A DNA stretch of 35,155 nucleotides from DATJQA01 sp038057515 (GTDB lineage: Bacteria; Patescibacteriota; Minisyncoccia; UBA6257; 2-01-FULL-56-20), in contig JBBUDB010000034.1 of assembly GCA_038057515.1 (NCBI GenBank), positions 1 through 35,155 on the forward strand. Reading direction: 5' to 3'. Below are positions 1-7,030 of the stretch, in pieces. The notes below the pieces were generated by a model, which saw only the letters and a program-made list of their open reading frames with translations, ran no database searches and was not told where the DNA came from. The position numbers and the translations under genes were made by a program. Within the stretch, counting starts at the first letter, position 1. Each line of letters opens with the position of its first letter.

Positions 1-2
1 CG

Positions 3-290
3 CGGCGCTGTGAGGAACTGAAACTGCCCCACTACTTCACCCATCCCCGCAGTCCAAAGGAAAACACCTATGTAGAGATATCCCATGGCGCGGATGAGCG
101 CGAATTCTATCAACAAGGACATATCCGCTTTGACTTCAATACGATGAGAAGGAAGCTCAAAGAATGGCAGCGAATCTGGAATGAGGTTAGGCCTCATCAA
201 GCCCTTAATTACCTGACTCCCAGACAATATTACGAAAAATGGCAGCGCGGTCGGCTGCCATCGAAAGATGTTATTACCTTACAAACCTAG
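3..290 (+). CDS. DDE transposase (IS481/IS3-like integrase core), C-terminal part, cut by window edge
   Basis: The reading frame is open from the first bases to the TAG at 288-290 and gives 95 residues. It has the C-terminal pattern of rve/DDE integrases: SPKENTYVE, whose final E is the likely catalytic glutamate, then EFYQQG, then WNEVRPHQALNYLTPRQYYEKW, which is the typical end of IS481-like transposases. The catalytic aspartates lie upstream of the window. The protein would cut and join the ends of its own insertion sequence. A probable IS right end follows within 30 bp. The family is clear, but the exact IS group cannot be decided from this piece. Confidence 0.85.
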   Translation, partial: RRCEELKLPHYFTHPRSPKENTYVEISHGADEREFYQQGHIRFDFNTMRRKLKEWQRIWNEVRPHQALNYLTPRQYYEKWQRGRLPSKDVITLQT

Positions 291-302
291 GTGGTCACTA
301 TG

Positions 303-318
303 TGTCTGAACCTGGACA
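303..318 (+). mobile_element. probable right terminal end of the insertion sequence
   Basis: TGTCTGAACCTGGACA lies 13 bp after the transposase stop and ends in ACA, as IS481-family right ends do (5' TGT...ACA 3'). The left end is outside the window, so the inverted-repeat pairing cannot be tested here. The end touches the 38-bp direct repeat. Confidence 0.45.
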
Positions 319-355
319 CCCGGCGTTTTAGCGAGGTTTTATGAGGTTTGGGGGG
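318..355 (+). repeat. 38-bp direct repeat, copy 1 (left border of accessory module)
   Basis: These 38 bases recur exactly at 4330-4367 in the same orientation. The unit begins ACCCGGCGTTTTAGCGAGG and ends in a G run (seven G here, six in copy 2). Read on the minus strand it contains three imperfect iterations of an AAACCTC-like word. It directly abuts the IS end, so it may be a conserved sub-terminal sequence of the element, a recombination site or a target duplication. Confidence 0.85.
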
Positions 356-601
356 GTTGGGATTTCCCAGACGATCGAAGGCCATGGAGGGCATCCGCCC
401 TCCTCTTCTCTCGGCGAAACGCTGAAGTCTGGCTTTCCCGAGATCGAACGTGGTGACAACGAAGATGGGAGCGGCGACAAGAGGGAGTGACGCCAGCTCT
501 CGGGCGCAATACAGTGAGCCGCGCGGAAGAAACCGCGTGGCTCGTTTCACGCTTACATACACATAATCGGATGCCTAAGAGGTGCCAGGGTGGACACCGA
601 C
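356..601. other. non-coding spacer between IS end and serS promoter, with a second IS-end-like word
   Basis: No convincing gene lies here. A 91-codon minus-strand frame (287-562) crosses the repeat and has low-complexity basic composition, so I do not call it. GGTGCCAGGGTGGACACC at 581-598 ends in GGACACC, like the IS end at 303-320, and may be the end of a related, lost element. The word TGCCTAAG occurs twice, near 571 and 632. Confidence 0.4.
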
Positions 602-630
602 TTTACGAAATATGGGGTCGTGCCTATAAT
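602..630 (+). promoter_or_regulatory. sigma70-type promoter for serS
   Basis: TTTACG (602-607), a 17-bp spacer and a perfect TATAAT (625-630) lie 32 bp before the serS ATG. Transcription would begin near 637 and give a leader of about 26 nt without a clear Shine-Dalgarno site. The promoter starts right after the IS-end-like word at 581-598, so it may have been supplied by a mobile element. Confidence 0.6.
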
Positions 631-662
631 GTGCCTAAGAACAAGAAAATAATTACATAGAC

Positions 663-1940
663 ATGCTAGACCTTAAGTTCATAATCGAGAACAAAGAGCT
701 GATTAAAAACAACTGCAGACTGCGGAAGGTGAAACTAGACTTTGAAGAGCTGGAACGACTGGCTCAACAAAGAAAGACTAGTTTGCAGGAAACCGAGGAA
801 TTGCACTCCAAAATAAACAAGCTAGCCGAAATAGCCAAAGCAAGCGCGGCTAAGAAAGAGGTGGTTAGTCAAGATATAATAAACGAGGGAAAACGATTAA
901 AGGAAAAACTAGCCGTGGCAGAGGGTAGATTCTCAGAAACAGAGGGTAAACTCGAGGCTAAACTTATAGACATCCCAAACTTAACTCACCCCGACTCGCC
1001 GACAGGAGAAAGCGATGCTGATAATAAAGAAATAAGAACGTGGGGCAATATTATGAGGTTTGAATTTCAACCCAGAGATCACGTGGTCTTGGGTAAAAAT
1101 TTAGACATCATCGATTTCGATTCCGGAACAAAAACCACGGGCAACAAGTTTTATTTTTTGAAAAACGATGGTGTGCTTCTAGAATTCGCGCTTGTCCAAT
1201 ACGCTTTCGAGATTCTGCAAAAAGAGGGGTTTGTATTACACACAACTCCAGACCTGGCTCGCTTAGACATTATAGAGGGGGTGGGTTTTATCCCTCGAGG
1301 GCCAGAAGCTCAGATTTATCGGATTGAGAATGAAAACCTGGGCCTCATAGCAACGGCGGAAATAACCCTAGGCGGGATGTATCGTGATGAAGTTCTAGCT
1401 GGCAATGAGCTACCCGTGAAACTAGCTGGGGTTTCTCATTGCTTCAGAACCGAAGCTGGAGCGTACGGCAGGGCCTCCAAAGGGCTCTACCGAGTTCATC
1501 AGTTTACTAAGGTGGAAATGTTTGTTTTCTCCGCACCAGAAAGTTCCGATAAGATGCTAGACCATATAGTCCAAACTGAAGAAAAAATTTTTCAGGGATT
1601 AGGCATACCCTATCATGTTGTTGATTGTTGTACGGCGGATCTCGGCGGGCCAGCTTATCGAAAGTTTGATCTGGAGGCCTGGCTACCGGCGGATAGCAGG
1701 TGGGGAGAAGTTACCAGCGCATCCAATTGCACGGATTATCAGTCCCGGAGCTTGAATATCAAATACAAGAATTCATCCGATCACAAATCAAAGCTAGCGC
1801 ACACTTTGAACGGAACCGCTATTGCTGTCAGTCGCGCAATCATAGCCATCATGGAAAATTATCAGCAGGAAGACGGTTCGATTAAAATACCGGAGCCACT
1901 GCAAAGATGGATGGGCAAGGAATTCATAAAACCCCGATAG
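663..1940 (+). CDS. serS: serine--tRNA ligase
   Basis: This 425-residue class II synthetase charges tRNA-Ser with serine. The N-terminal MLDLKFIIEN start and the antiparallel coiled-coil arm (about residues 30-100) are complete. The core shows TAEITLGG near 231, the motif 2 segment FRTEAG near 261, and motif 3 HTLNGTAIAVSRAI near 373, followed by the usual ENYQQEDGSIKIPEPL tail. Length and motifs are normal for an active enzyme. It lies in an AT-rich segment beside an IS and overlaps the start of a methyltransferase gene by 34 bp, an unusual place for a housekeeping synthetase. It could be the only serS, acquired by transfer, or an extra copy with a special role; the window cannot tell. Confidence 0.95.
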   Translation: MLDLKFIIENKELIKNNCRLRKVKLDFEELERLAQQRKTSLQETEELHSKINKLAEIAKASAAKKEVVSQDIINEGKRLKEKLAVAEGRFSETEGKLEAKLIDIPNLTHPDSPTGESDADNKEIRTWGNIMRFEFQPRDHVVLGKNLDIIDFDSGTKTTGNKFYFLKNDGVLLEFALVQYAFEILQKEGFVLHTTPDLARLDIIEGVGFIPRGPEAQIYRIENENLGLIATAEITLGGMYRDEVLAGNELPVKLAGVSHCFRTEAGAYGRASKGLYRVHQFTKVEMFVFSAPESSDKMLDHIVQTEEKIFQGLGIPYHVVDCCTADLGGPAYRKFDLEAWLPADSRWGEVTSASNCTDYQSRSLNIKYKNSSDHKSKLAHTLNGTAIAVSRAIIAIMENYQQEDGSIKIPEPLQRWMGKEFIKPR

Positions 1941-2719
1941 GGTCGGCAAGGAAAGATGAGGTTATTACGGAAACCCTGAATTTTATTTTCGGTGGTGAAC
2001 CGCACGATGAGAGGGTTTTCTGGGACGAGGTTTGGAGGCACAGGATCAAATCGGGGGAATTTACCGAATTAACAAACTGGTTCCAGAAAAAGCTGTACGA
2101 AAAAAGGATTAGCGAGGTGCTTCTGCCATTATATGGAGATTTCCATGGTAAAAAAGTTTTAGAAGCTGGGTGTGGTTCCGGTTATGCCGGATTACTTTTG
2201 GCTAAGCTAGGGGCCACAACCTCCTTCCTGGACTTTTCTACTTCGGCGCTAGAATACTCTAAGGAGTTAGGTCGGAAGATTAGCGTTCCTGAAAAAAGAG
2301 TCATCTATACTAGGGGTGATATTCGCCAGCTCCCCTTTCCGAGCGAATCTTTTGATTTAATCTATAATTCCGGCGTCTTAGAGCACTATGGTGATCAGGA
2401 AATTATCTTTATTCTGCAAGAATTTAAAAGGGTACTAAAAAAAGGAGGGGGTGTTTTTGCCGTCATACCAAACCTTCTCTCAATGGAAATGCTCCGGAGA
2501 ATGAAGAACTTCGGAAAGGGCTCTGAACACTACATTTCTCGGAAACACTTCTTAGCGCTCTTTAAGCGTGCGGGGCTCGAGAGAGTAGAGATTGGTAGCG
2601 CCCATGCCTCAGCCCTGCCGTCTTCTCTCTCTCTTAAAATCTACGAGAGGGTGGCCTTTTTGGAAAAGCACTTGCGCCGCCTAGATTATCTATTTTATGC
2701 GCGCGGGGTAAAAAACTAG
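1907..2719 (+). CDS. class I SAM-dependent methyltransferase (Methyltransf_11 type)
   Basis: A 270-residue Rossmann-fold methyltransferase. Motif I is VLEAGCGSG (residues 84-92), and GDIRQLPFPSESFD (about 137-150) with YNSGVLEH forms the motif II/III region of ubiquinone/menaquinone-type methyltransferases. Substrate unknown. The ATG at 1907 lies inside the end of serS in another frame, with GGAG about 12 bp upstream, so translation is probably coupled to serS; a later non-ATG start after 1940 is possible. It converges on the PP-loop gene, sharing 4 bp at the stops. The pairing with SerRS suggests a substrate linked to serine, seryl-tRNA or tRNA, but that is only inference from position. Confidence 0.85.
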   Translation: MDGQGIHKTPIGSARKDEVITETLNFIFGGEPHDERVFWDEVWRHRIKSGEFTELTNWFQKKLYEKRISEVLLPLYGDFHGKKVLEAGCGSGYAGLLLAKLGATTSFLDFSTSALEYSKELGRKISVPEKRVIYTRGDIRQLPFPSESFDLIYNSGVLEHYGDQEIIFILQEFKRVLKKGGGVFAVIPNLLSMEMLRRMKNFGKGSEHYISRKHFLALFKRAGLERVEIGSAHASALPSSLSLKIYERVAFLEKHLRRLDYLFYARGVKN

Positions 2720-3933
2720 AAATACTTTTTCACCAATTCTTTCATTGCGGATATCTTTTCTTGATCCGCGTCAGGAGTCACATACAGATCTGCCTCGTCC
2801 AACAATTCTAAAACTGGCCAGTTTTCCGAAAATAGCTTTCGAGCACCCTCCATTAAGGATAGCCCGAGATTATCGTATGCGTCATCAATCGCATGCCCTA
2901 AATAGAATATAAGACTCCTCTGGGGAGTGGTTGTGGAATCACCGCGTTCTCGTTCCAAATAATTTGACAAGCTGTGTTTGGGATAGCAGGCATCCAAAAC
3001 CTTTTTTGGCAACGTCCATAGAGGCATCAAGAGTTTTATATCTCCAAACTGGCGTACGGGGAAAGACAACGGCTTGCGCCCGTTCATCAATGAAAAAATC
3101 AATTCCGCTAATAAATCCTCTCTATTAAAACCTAAACAATATTCATCTGTCCCATGTATCACGCATAATCTGCGGGCTATCTTGGAAATGATATAAGTAG
3201 CAAAAAAGTTATGAGTGTTAATGCCAAATTTATTTTGGAACTCTGCCAATAAGTCGGCCATTTTACCCTTCATCTGGAGAAGCTCTTCCATCCCCTCTGG
3301 ATCAAAAACATAATGTTCTACGCCATATTTCGCGCAAAGTTTCGCAGCCCTTTCCACTGCGCTTTTAGGCCAAAATGGTTCAAAGACCAATGTAAATCCC
3401 ATATAACGCTTCGGGCTATTGTGTTTTTCGGTAAAAGCCCTGAAGCCCTTAAGCACGGAGTTGCTATCGCCACCGCCAGATATGCCCGCAATAACTATTT
3501 GGGCAGTGCTGTATTGGCGCATGAAATCACAGACTTTTTCTTCTACGATATTTTGCGCGACCAAATCATTAATCTCATAAACATCCTCAACGCACTCTCC
3601 GCCGGGAAACTCTAGACTACGTATAATAGTTGCTGCATTTTCTGCTTTCTCATAAGAGTTTATGCGTTGCGGAAAGACGCTTCGGAAATCAATATTACGG
3701 ATACACTGCAGAATTATTTCCTTATCGTCGGGAATGTCCTTTATAAAAAGATTAAGAGGGATTGGCTTGAGATGGGAATCTGGCGAAATTCCTGCGTCAA
3801 GTAAATAACCTTGAAATAAATTGCTCGGCAAACGCTGGCTTAATAAAAAAGATTCTAAGGTCAGTTCGATTGGTGCAATTGAAATCTTTTCTTCTGCGGC
3901 AAATCTAATTTTTATTTTTCGATTGTAATCCAT
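2716..3933 (-). CDS. PP-loop (N-type) ATP pyrophosphatase, TtcA/TilS-like, with an extra N-terminal domain
   Basis: 405 residues. The central domain has the PP-loop ISGGGDSNSV (about 151-160), which adenylates a substrate, and downstream a FNREDLLAELIFSLMNGR segment like the GHNxDD(x)AE helix of the TtcA/TilS/Ncs6 group, then LPKKVLDACYP and SLSNYLERE. Such enzymes make 2-thio-nucleosides, lysidine or amidated sugars, so tRNA modification is the leading guess. No CxxC pair of the TtcA iron-sulfur type is evident. Residues 1-85 precede the ATPase and have a strand-helix-strand pattern ending in EIILQCIRN, possibly a beta-grasp fold. It is the second gene of a minus-strand unit, 69 bp after a 56-codon ORF, and is convergent with the methyltransferase. 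Confidence 0.75.
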   Translation of the reverse strand: MDYNRKIKIRFAAEEKISIAPIELTLESFLLSQRLPSNLFQGYLLDAGISPDSHLKPIPLNLFIKDIPDDKEIILQCIRNIDFRSVFPQRINSYEKAENAATIIRSLEFPGGECVEDVYEINDLVAQNIVEEKVCDFMRQYSTAQIVIAGISGGGDSNSVLKGFRAFTEKHNSPKRYMGFTLVFEPFWPKSAVERAAKLCAKYGVEHYVFDPEGMEELLQMKGKMADLLAEFQNKFGINTHNFFATYIISKIARRLCVIHGTDEYCLGFNREDLLAELIFSLMNGRKPLSFPVRQFGDIKLLMPLWTLPKKVLDACYPKHSLSNYLERERGDSTTTPQRSLIFYLGHAIDDAYDNLGLSLMEGARKLFSENWPVLELLDEADLYVTPDADQEKISAMKELVKKYF

Positions 3934-4002
3934 AAATTTAAAGACGAAAACCCAACGGCCAACGGCATGGGTGGTGATACAATCCGATAATCCGATAATC
4001 TG

Positions 4003-4173
4003 CTATTCCGATGCGCACAAAGAAGAGGCACAAATTACATCTTCAATTTTTGCATCAGTGAGCGAATCCAGAATTTTAGAGGTCAGGGTTTCGGTGACCA
4101 CGAAAGCCACGCGAGTGCCTGGCAGAAAAACCATGGTAGCTACTGCCTGACAAAAATTTTTAGGTTCTAACAT
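4003..4173 (-). CDS. small ORF, 56 residues, unknown
   Basis: Begins MLEPKNFCQAVATMVFLPGT and ends in VICASSLCASE. It lies 69 bp upstream of the PP-loop gene on the same strand and could share its transcript. Three cysteines, two of them near the C-terminus, and a central stretch rich in V, F and T are visible; no family is recognised. No Shine-Dalgarno site precedes the ATG. It may be a genuine small protein, a precursor peptide or a chance frame. The case for it is position and a plausible, non-repetitive sequence. Confidence 0.35.
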   Translation of the reverse strand: MLEPKNFCQAVATMVFLPGTRVAFVVTETLTSKILDSLTDAKIEDVICASSLCASE

Positions 4174-4221
4174 ACTGTTTGTGGTGGTTGAGGTTAACGA
4201 CCTTTATATTAATGATATAAA

Positions 4222-4248
4222 TCTATAGGCCCTGGCTTTCGGCGTCAA
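4222..4248 (-). promoter_or_regulatory. possible promoter for the small ORF and PP-loop gene
   Basis: On the minus strand TTGACG (4248-4243) is followed 15 bp later by TATAGA (4227-4222). The spacer is short, so this is tentative. An AT-rich near-palindrome, TTTATATTAATGATATAAAT, lies just downstream (4203-4222) and may be an operator. Confidence 0.3.
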
Positions 4249-4329
4249 GATCAACTTTCAAGGCGAGATGCAACGTACATATTGCACCATTTCTAAGCTC
4301 CATTATAGCACCTTTCCCAATATTTTGCA

Positions 4330-4367
4330 ACCCGGCGTTTTAGCGAGGTTTTATGAGGTTTGGGGGG
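4330..4367 (+). repeat. 38-bp direct repeat, copy 2 (right border of accessory module)
   Basis: Identical to 318-355 over 38 bases and in the same orientation. Unlike copy 1 it is not preceded by an IS end. Base composition changes here: the genes to the right are clearly GC-richer. The 3.97-kb interval between the copies holds serS, the methyltransferase, the PP-loop gene and the small ORF. Confidence 0.85.
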
Positions 4368-4504
4368 AATGACGAGATATTATTTCCTGGCTAATTTAGC
4401 CTCGCGGGGGCTGACACTAGTCTATGTCCGCGACGAGATATTTTTGTGTGATATCGAGGATATCCGAGGGTATATCGCGTTTGGCAAGCAAACTGTTGAC
4501 TGGA
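4368..4504. other. non-coding spacer with short internal repeats
   Basis: No gene is supported here. GACGAGATATT occurs at about 4371 and again at about 4431, and variants of GATATC/GTATATCGCG cluster near 4450-4480. It may be the decayed remnant of whatever preceded prfA before the accessory module arrived. Confidence 0.35.
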
Positions 4505-4578
4505 CCGAGAAAAACCGCCGGTATTGTTATACAACCTGACGATCGTCAGGTTGTATAACAATCTAGCGCGCATTACGG
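4505..4578. repeat. dispersed 73-74 nt palindromic repeat, copy A
   Basis: Runs from CCGAGAAAAACCGCC to GCGCGCATTACGG and matches 13872-13944 nearly base for base: one 1-bp indel and a few substitutions, all outside the core. The core 4523-4562 is a perfect 40-nt palindrome without spacer (arm ATTGTTATACAACCTGACGA). It lies about 160 bp upstream of prfA. No T-run follows, so it does not look like an ordinary terminator. Confidence 0.85.
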
Positions 4579-4676
4579 TTCGAGGCCGGTATGCTCCGCG
4601 AAAAGAATGTCGCAAGACTAATAATGTTTCAATTCATGTTTGCTTTGTCTCATGGGGCGCGGCGCGAGGCAACGCC

Positions 4677-4706
4677 TTGGCTTCGCGATGTCTCAAGAGG
4701 TATACT
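4677..4706 (+). promoter_or_regulatory. probable promoter for prfA
   Basis: TTGGCT (4677-4682), an 18-bp spacer and TATACT (4701-4706) lie 33 bp upstream of the prfA ATG. This would place the transcript start near 4713. The match is moderate. Confidence 0.4.
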
Positions 4707-4739
4707 GAACTCCGTTGGAAATGAATCTCTGACTATCTT

Positions 4740-5465
4740 ATGAATCAGCTCATCTTGGAAGTAAGGGCGGGCGTCGGCGGCGACGAAGCCGCGATCTTCG
4801 CAGCCGACCTGGCCCGCATGTATCAGCGCTATGCCGCGAGACGCGGCTGGAACTTCACGATCGTCGACTCAAGCGAGAACACCCTTGGCGGTTATAAGAC
4901 CTTTGTCGCCGAAATAGGCGGTGAGGGGTGCTACGATGCCCTGCGCCAGGAGTCAGGCGTTCACCGCGTTCAGCGCGTGCCGAAAACGGAAAAAGCCGGC
5001 CGGGTGCACACTTCAACGGCTTCGGTCGCTATCATGCCGTTTGTTGAAGCCAAAGAGGTGCCGCTCAATATGGGCGCCCTTGAGGTCACCTTTTCGCATG
5101 CCGGCGGCCCAGGCGGACAGAACGTGAATAAAAACGACAGTGCCGTTCGCCTCCACCACAAGCCGACGGGCATCGTCATCTCCTCGCGCTCGGAGCGAAG
5201 CCAACACGCGAATCGAGAAAAGGCCATCGAGATACTTCGGGCCAAGCTTTATGAGATGCAGATCGCCTCGGCGCACGGCGACGCCGCGGAAGACCGGCGC
5301 GAGCAGATCGGCTCGGGAGACCGCTCGGAAAAAGTCCGCACCTACAACTTCCCCGAGGACCGCATTACCGACCATCGCATTGGCAAGAAGTTCCACAATA
5401 TCGAGGCCATCATGGAAGGCGACCTTGATAAGATCGTCAAAGCGTTTCAAAAAATTTCATCTTGA
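4740..5465 (+). CDS. prfA: peptide chain release factor 1-like protein lacking domain 1
   Basis: 241 residues, against about 350-360 for usual RF1. The PCRF domain starts at once (LILEVRAGVGGDEAAIF), so the N-terminal helical domain 1 is absent. The stop-codon reading tripeptide sits in GVHRVQRVPKTEKAGR, where PKT (81-83) fits the PxT of RF1 (UAA/UAG) rather than the SPF of RF2. The catalytic GGQ is at 125-127 in HAGGPGGQNVNKNDSAVR, and the C-terminal DHRIGKK segment is intact. An in-frame TGA at 4722 rules out an upstream extension in the same frame, and I see no domain 1 in other frames. It is either a naturally short lineage form or a 5' truncation; the promoter and open frame favour a working gene. 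Confidence 0.85.
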   Translation: MNQLILEVRAGVGGDEAAIFAADLARMYQRYAARRGWNFTIVDSSENTLGGYKTFVAEIGGEGCYDALRQESGVHRVQRVPKTEKAGRVHTSTASVAIMPFVEAKEVPLNMGALEVTFSHAGGPGGQNVNKNDSAVRLHHKPTGIVISSRSERSQHANREKAIEILRAKLYEMQIASAHGDAAEDRREQIGSGDRSEKVRTYNFPEDRITDHRIGKKFHNIEAIMEGDLDKIVKAFQKISS

Positions 5466-5543
5466 GTCGAATTGAAGGGTAAAAGCGTTACCGAACGACC
5501 ACCACCGCAACTAGAATCAAGATAAAGGTAAGATGGCGGAGGA

Positions 5544-5581
5544 ATTATATTACATCCTACGGTCGTACGATGTAATATAAT
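5544..5581. repeat. 38-nt inverted repeat between convergent genes
   Basis: Two 18-nt arms (ATTATATTACATCCTACG and its complement, one mismatch) flank a 2-nt centre. It lies in the 200-bp spacer between prfA (+) and the frameshifted gene (-). TCTATTTTCC follows, so weak terminator activity is possible. The size and build equal the unrelated element at 18330-18367. Confidence 0.8.
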
Positions 5582-5666
5582 CTATTTTCCAAAAATGACC
5601 GTTCTGCCGCTCCCGAGTAAATTAGAAACGGAACGGCATCGCTAAATCCGGGTATGCCCGGAAGCA

Positions 5667-6376
5667 TTAGCCCTCGGCGTCTAATAACTCTTCTGCGTAG
5701 CTTCGCATTTCCTCAAACTTACTTCGCGCTTTCCACGGTTTTTGGGGCGGAGAGAATTTTTTCTCAACATCGGAGAGTGTTTTTCCGCACAGGCCAATCA
5801 GATCATGAAATATATGGCCCGGACCACCCCCCTTCATTGATACTAGTAAATCTATCGAGGCAATAGATTTGGGTTCTACATCTACGAGATACACGCTATC
5901 CTCGGAGTCGCCTTGTTTTCTGCCATACACGAACTGCGAGTTGTCCACATCGCTGAAAAAAACCGATTGGCACGGTAATCATCCAGGATCGAAGAAAACA
6001 AACTAGCGTAAAAACTATCAAACTTTTCCTTTGCCTCAGCCGGCAATAATCTGCTTTCTTCGATACTTTGACCTTCAATCTTATCAACGACCATCAGCAT
6101 CCTATCTTGCCCTTTGTCGTTTCGGCCCAATACCAAGTTGATATCCGGAACAGAAATATCGTAGGTCGTCCGCAAACGATCGAAGAACTCCTTGCTCAAC
6201 CGATAATCCGCTACCTCTTCAACCCCTTTAAAATATAACGGTTCCTCCCGCACGATTTTGCCGGGGTATTCCGATAGACGCTTGATATGCTTTTTAGAAT
6301 ATTCCTCTTCCCGGGGTATCTCTCGAAAAGGGTATCCGCCTTTTTCTTCGCCAGAACGCATTCTCTCGCCCGCCAT
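5667..6376 (-). pseudogene. kinase-like hypothetical protein interrupted by a frameshift at a T7 tract
   Basis: Two frames belong together. The upstream part (6376 down to about 5955) encodes MAGERMRSGEE... and ILDDYRANRFFS. The downstream part continues as SDVDNSQFVYGR...VYLVDVEPKSIASIDLL to 5667. They meet at seven T on the coding strand (A7 at 5956-5962); one extra T would join them as NRFFFSDVDNS. The whole protein would be about 236 residues. MLMVVDKIEG and VYLVDVEP resemble the hinge and metal-binding segments of small kinase or aminoglycoside-phosphotransferase-like folds, but the family is not certain. A sequencing error, a true mutation or programmed slippage would all look like this. 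It lies 25 bp downstream of ndk. Confidence 0.65.
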
Positions 6377-6401
6377 AGGGTTAGAAGGGCTTGAAGGGGT
6401 T

Positions 6402-6992
6402 TTATTCGTCGACCCCGAAACGCTTGTAGTTATGGAGCGCCACCTTGCCGAACCAGTGCTCGATCTCGTGCTCCGCTTCTTCGGGAGTTTCCGAGGCGTG
6501 CAGGATGTTCATCACCGCCCGCTTCTCTTTATTCGCGAGGAGGGGCGAATCAATGGAAAAATCGCCGCGAATCGTGCCTACATCCGCCATGTAAGGCAAT
6601 GTCGGCCCGGCGATCTTTCGCACCACATCAACGGCATGAATCCCCTGCACCACCATCCGCACCAAAGGCGCCGAGGTCATGTAGTCGACGAGCCACTTGC
6701 GCACCATTTTTCCGATCTCCAGGTCGCTCTCCGTTCCCAGTTCTTCCTTCGCGTTATATCCATATTTCTCATAGGTCTTCAGGGTTTTCTGACCGAGACG
6801 CGCGATCCAGGCCTCATCCTTCGGATAATGCTCGTTGATCTGCTCTTTGGTGGGTTGGAACATTTCGAGCGCCACGATTTTTAGGTCGCGCTGTTCGAAG
6901 CGGCGAATAACCTCTCCGGTCAGGCCCTTGCGCACGCCGTCGGGCTTGATCATGACGTAGGTAATCTCTTCTTTGGGATGCTTCTTGGGCAT
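6402..6992 (-). CDS. ndk: nucleoside diphosphate kinase with internal extension
   Basis: The enzyme moves the gamma-phosphate from ATP to other (d)NDPs through a phosphohistidine. TYVMIKPDGVRKG opens the fold, and the active-site histidine is H165 in NILHASETPEEAEHEI. RKIAGPT and GTIRGDF are also conserved. At 196 residues it exceeds the usual 140-150; the extra 45 or so residues fall between NEHYP (about 57) and LVDYMTSAPLV (about 101). The frame is open and well conserved on both sides, so the extension belongs to the protein. The short spacer to aspS (38 bp) suggests co-transcription. Confidence 0.93.
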   Translation of the reverse strand: MPKKHPKEEITYVMIKPDGVRKGLTGEVIRRFEQRDLKIVALEMFQPTKEQINEHYPKDEAWIARLGQKTLKTYEKYGYNAKEELGTESDLEIGKMVRKWLVDYMTSAPLVRMVVQGIHAVDVVRKIAGPTLPYMADVGTIRGDFSIDSPLLANKEKRAVMNILHASETPEEAEHEIEHWFGKVALHNYKRFGVDE

Positions 6993-7030
6993 AGTGTTGA
7001 TGATTAGTAGGTTGGTTGCCTAGTGACTAG

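Noticed and set aside
287..562. Minus-strand 91-codon frame over the first direct repeat
   Set aside because: No family features, it overlaps the IS end and repeat, and it has no plausible start signal; a partial relative at repeat copy 2 is interrupted.
4391..4615. Minus-strand 74-codon frame crossing palindrome copy A
   Set aside because: The palindrome can be read in either direction and creates open frames by itself; no start signal or similarity to a known protein.
4740..5465. Alternative genetic code (UGA as glycine), as in some Patescibacteria
   Set aside because: TGA ends prfA and the glycoside hydrolase gene at the expected family ends, and no conserved gene contains an internal TGA.
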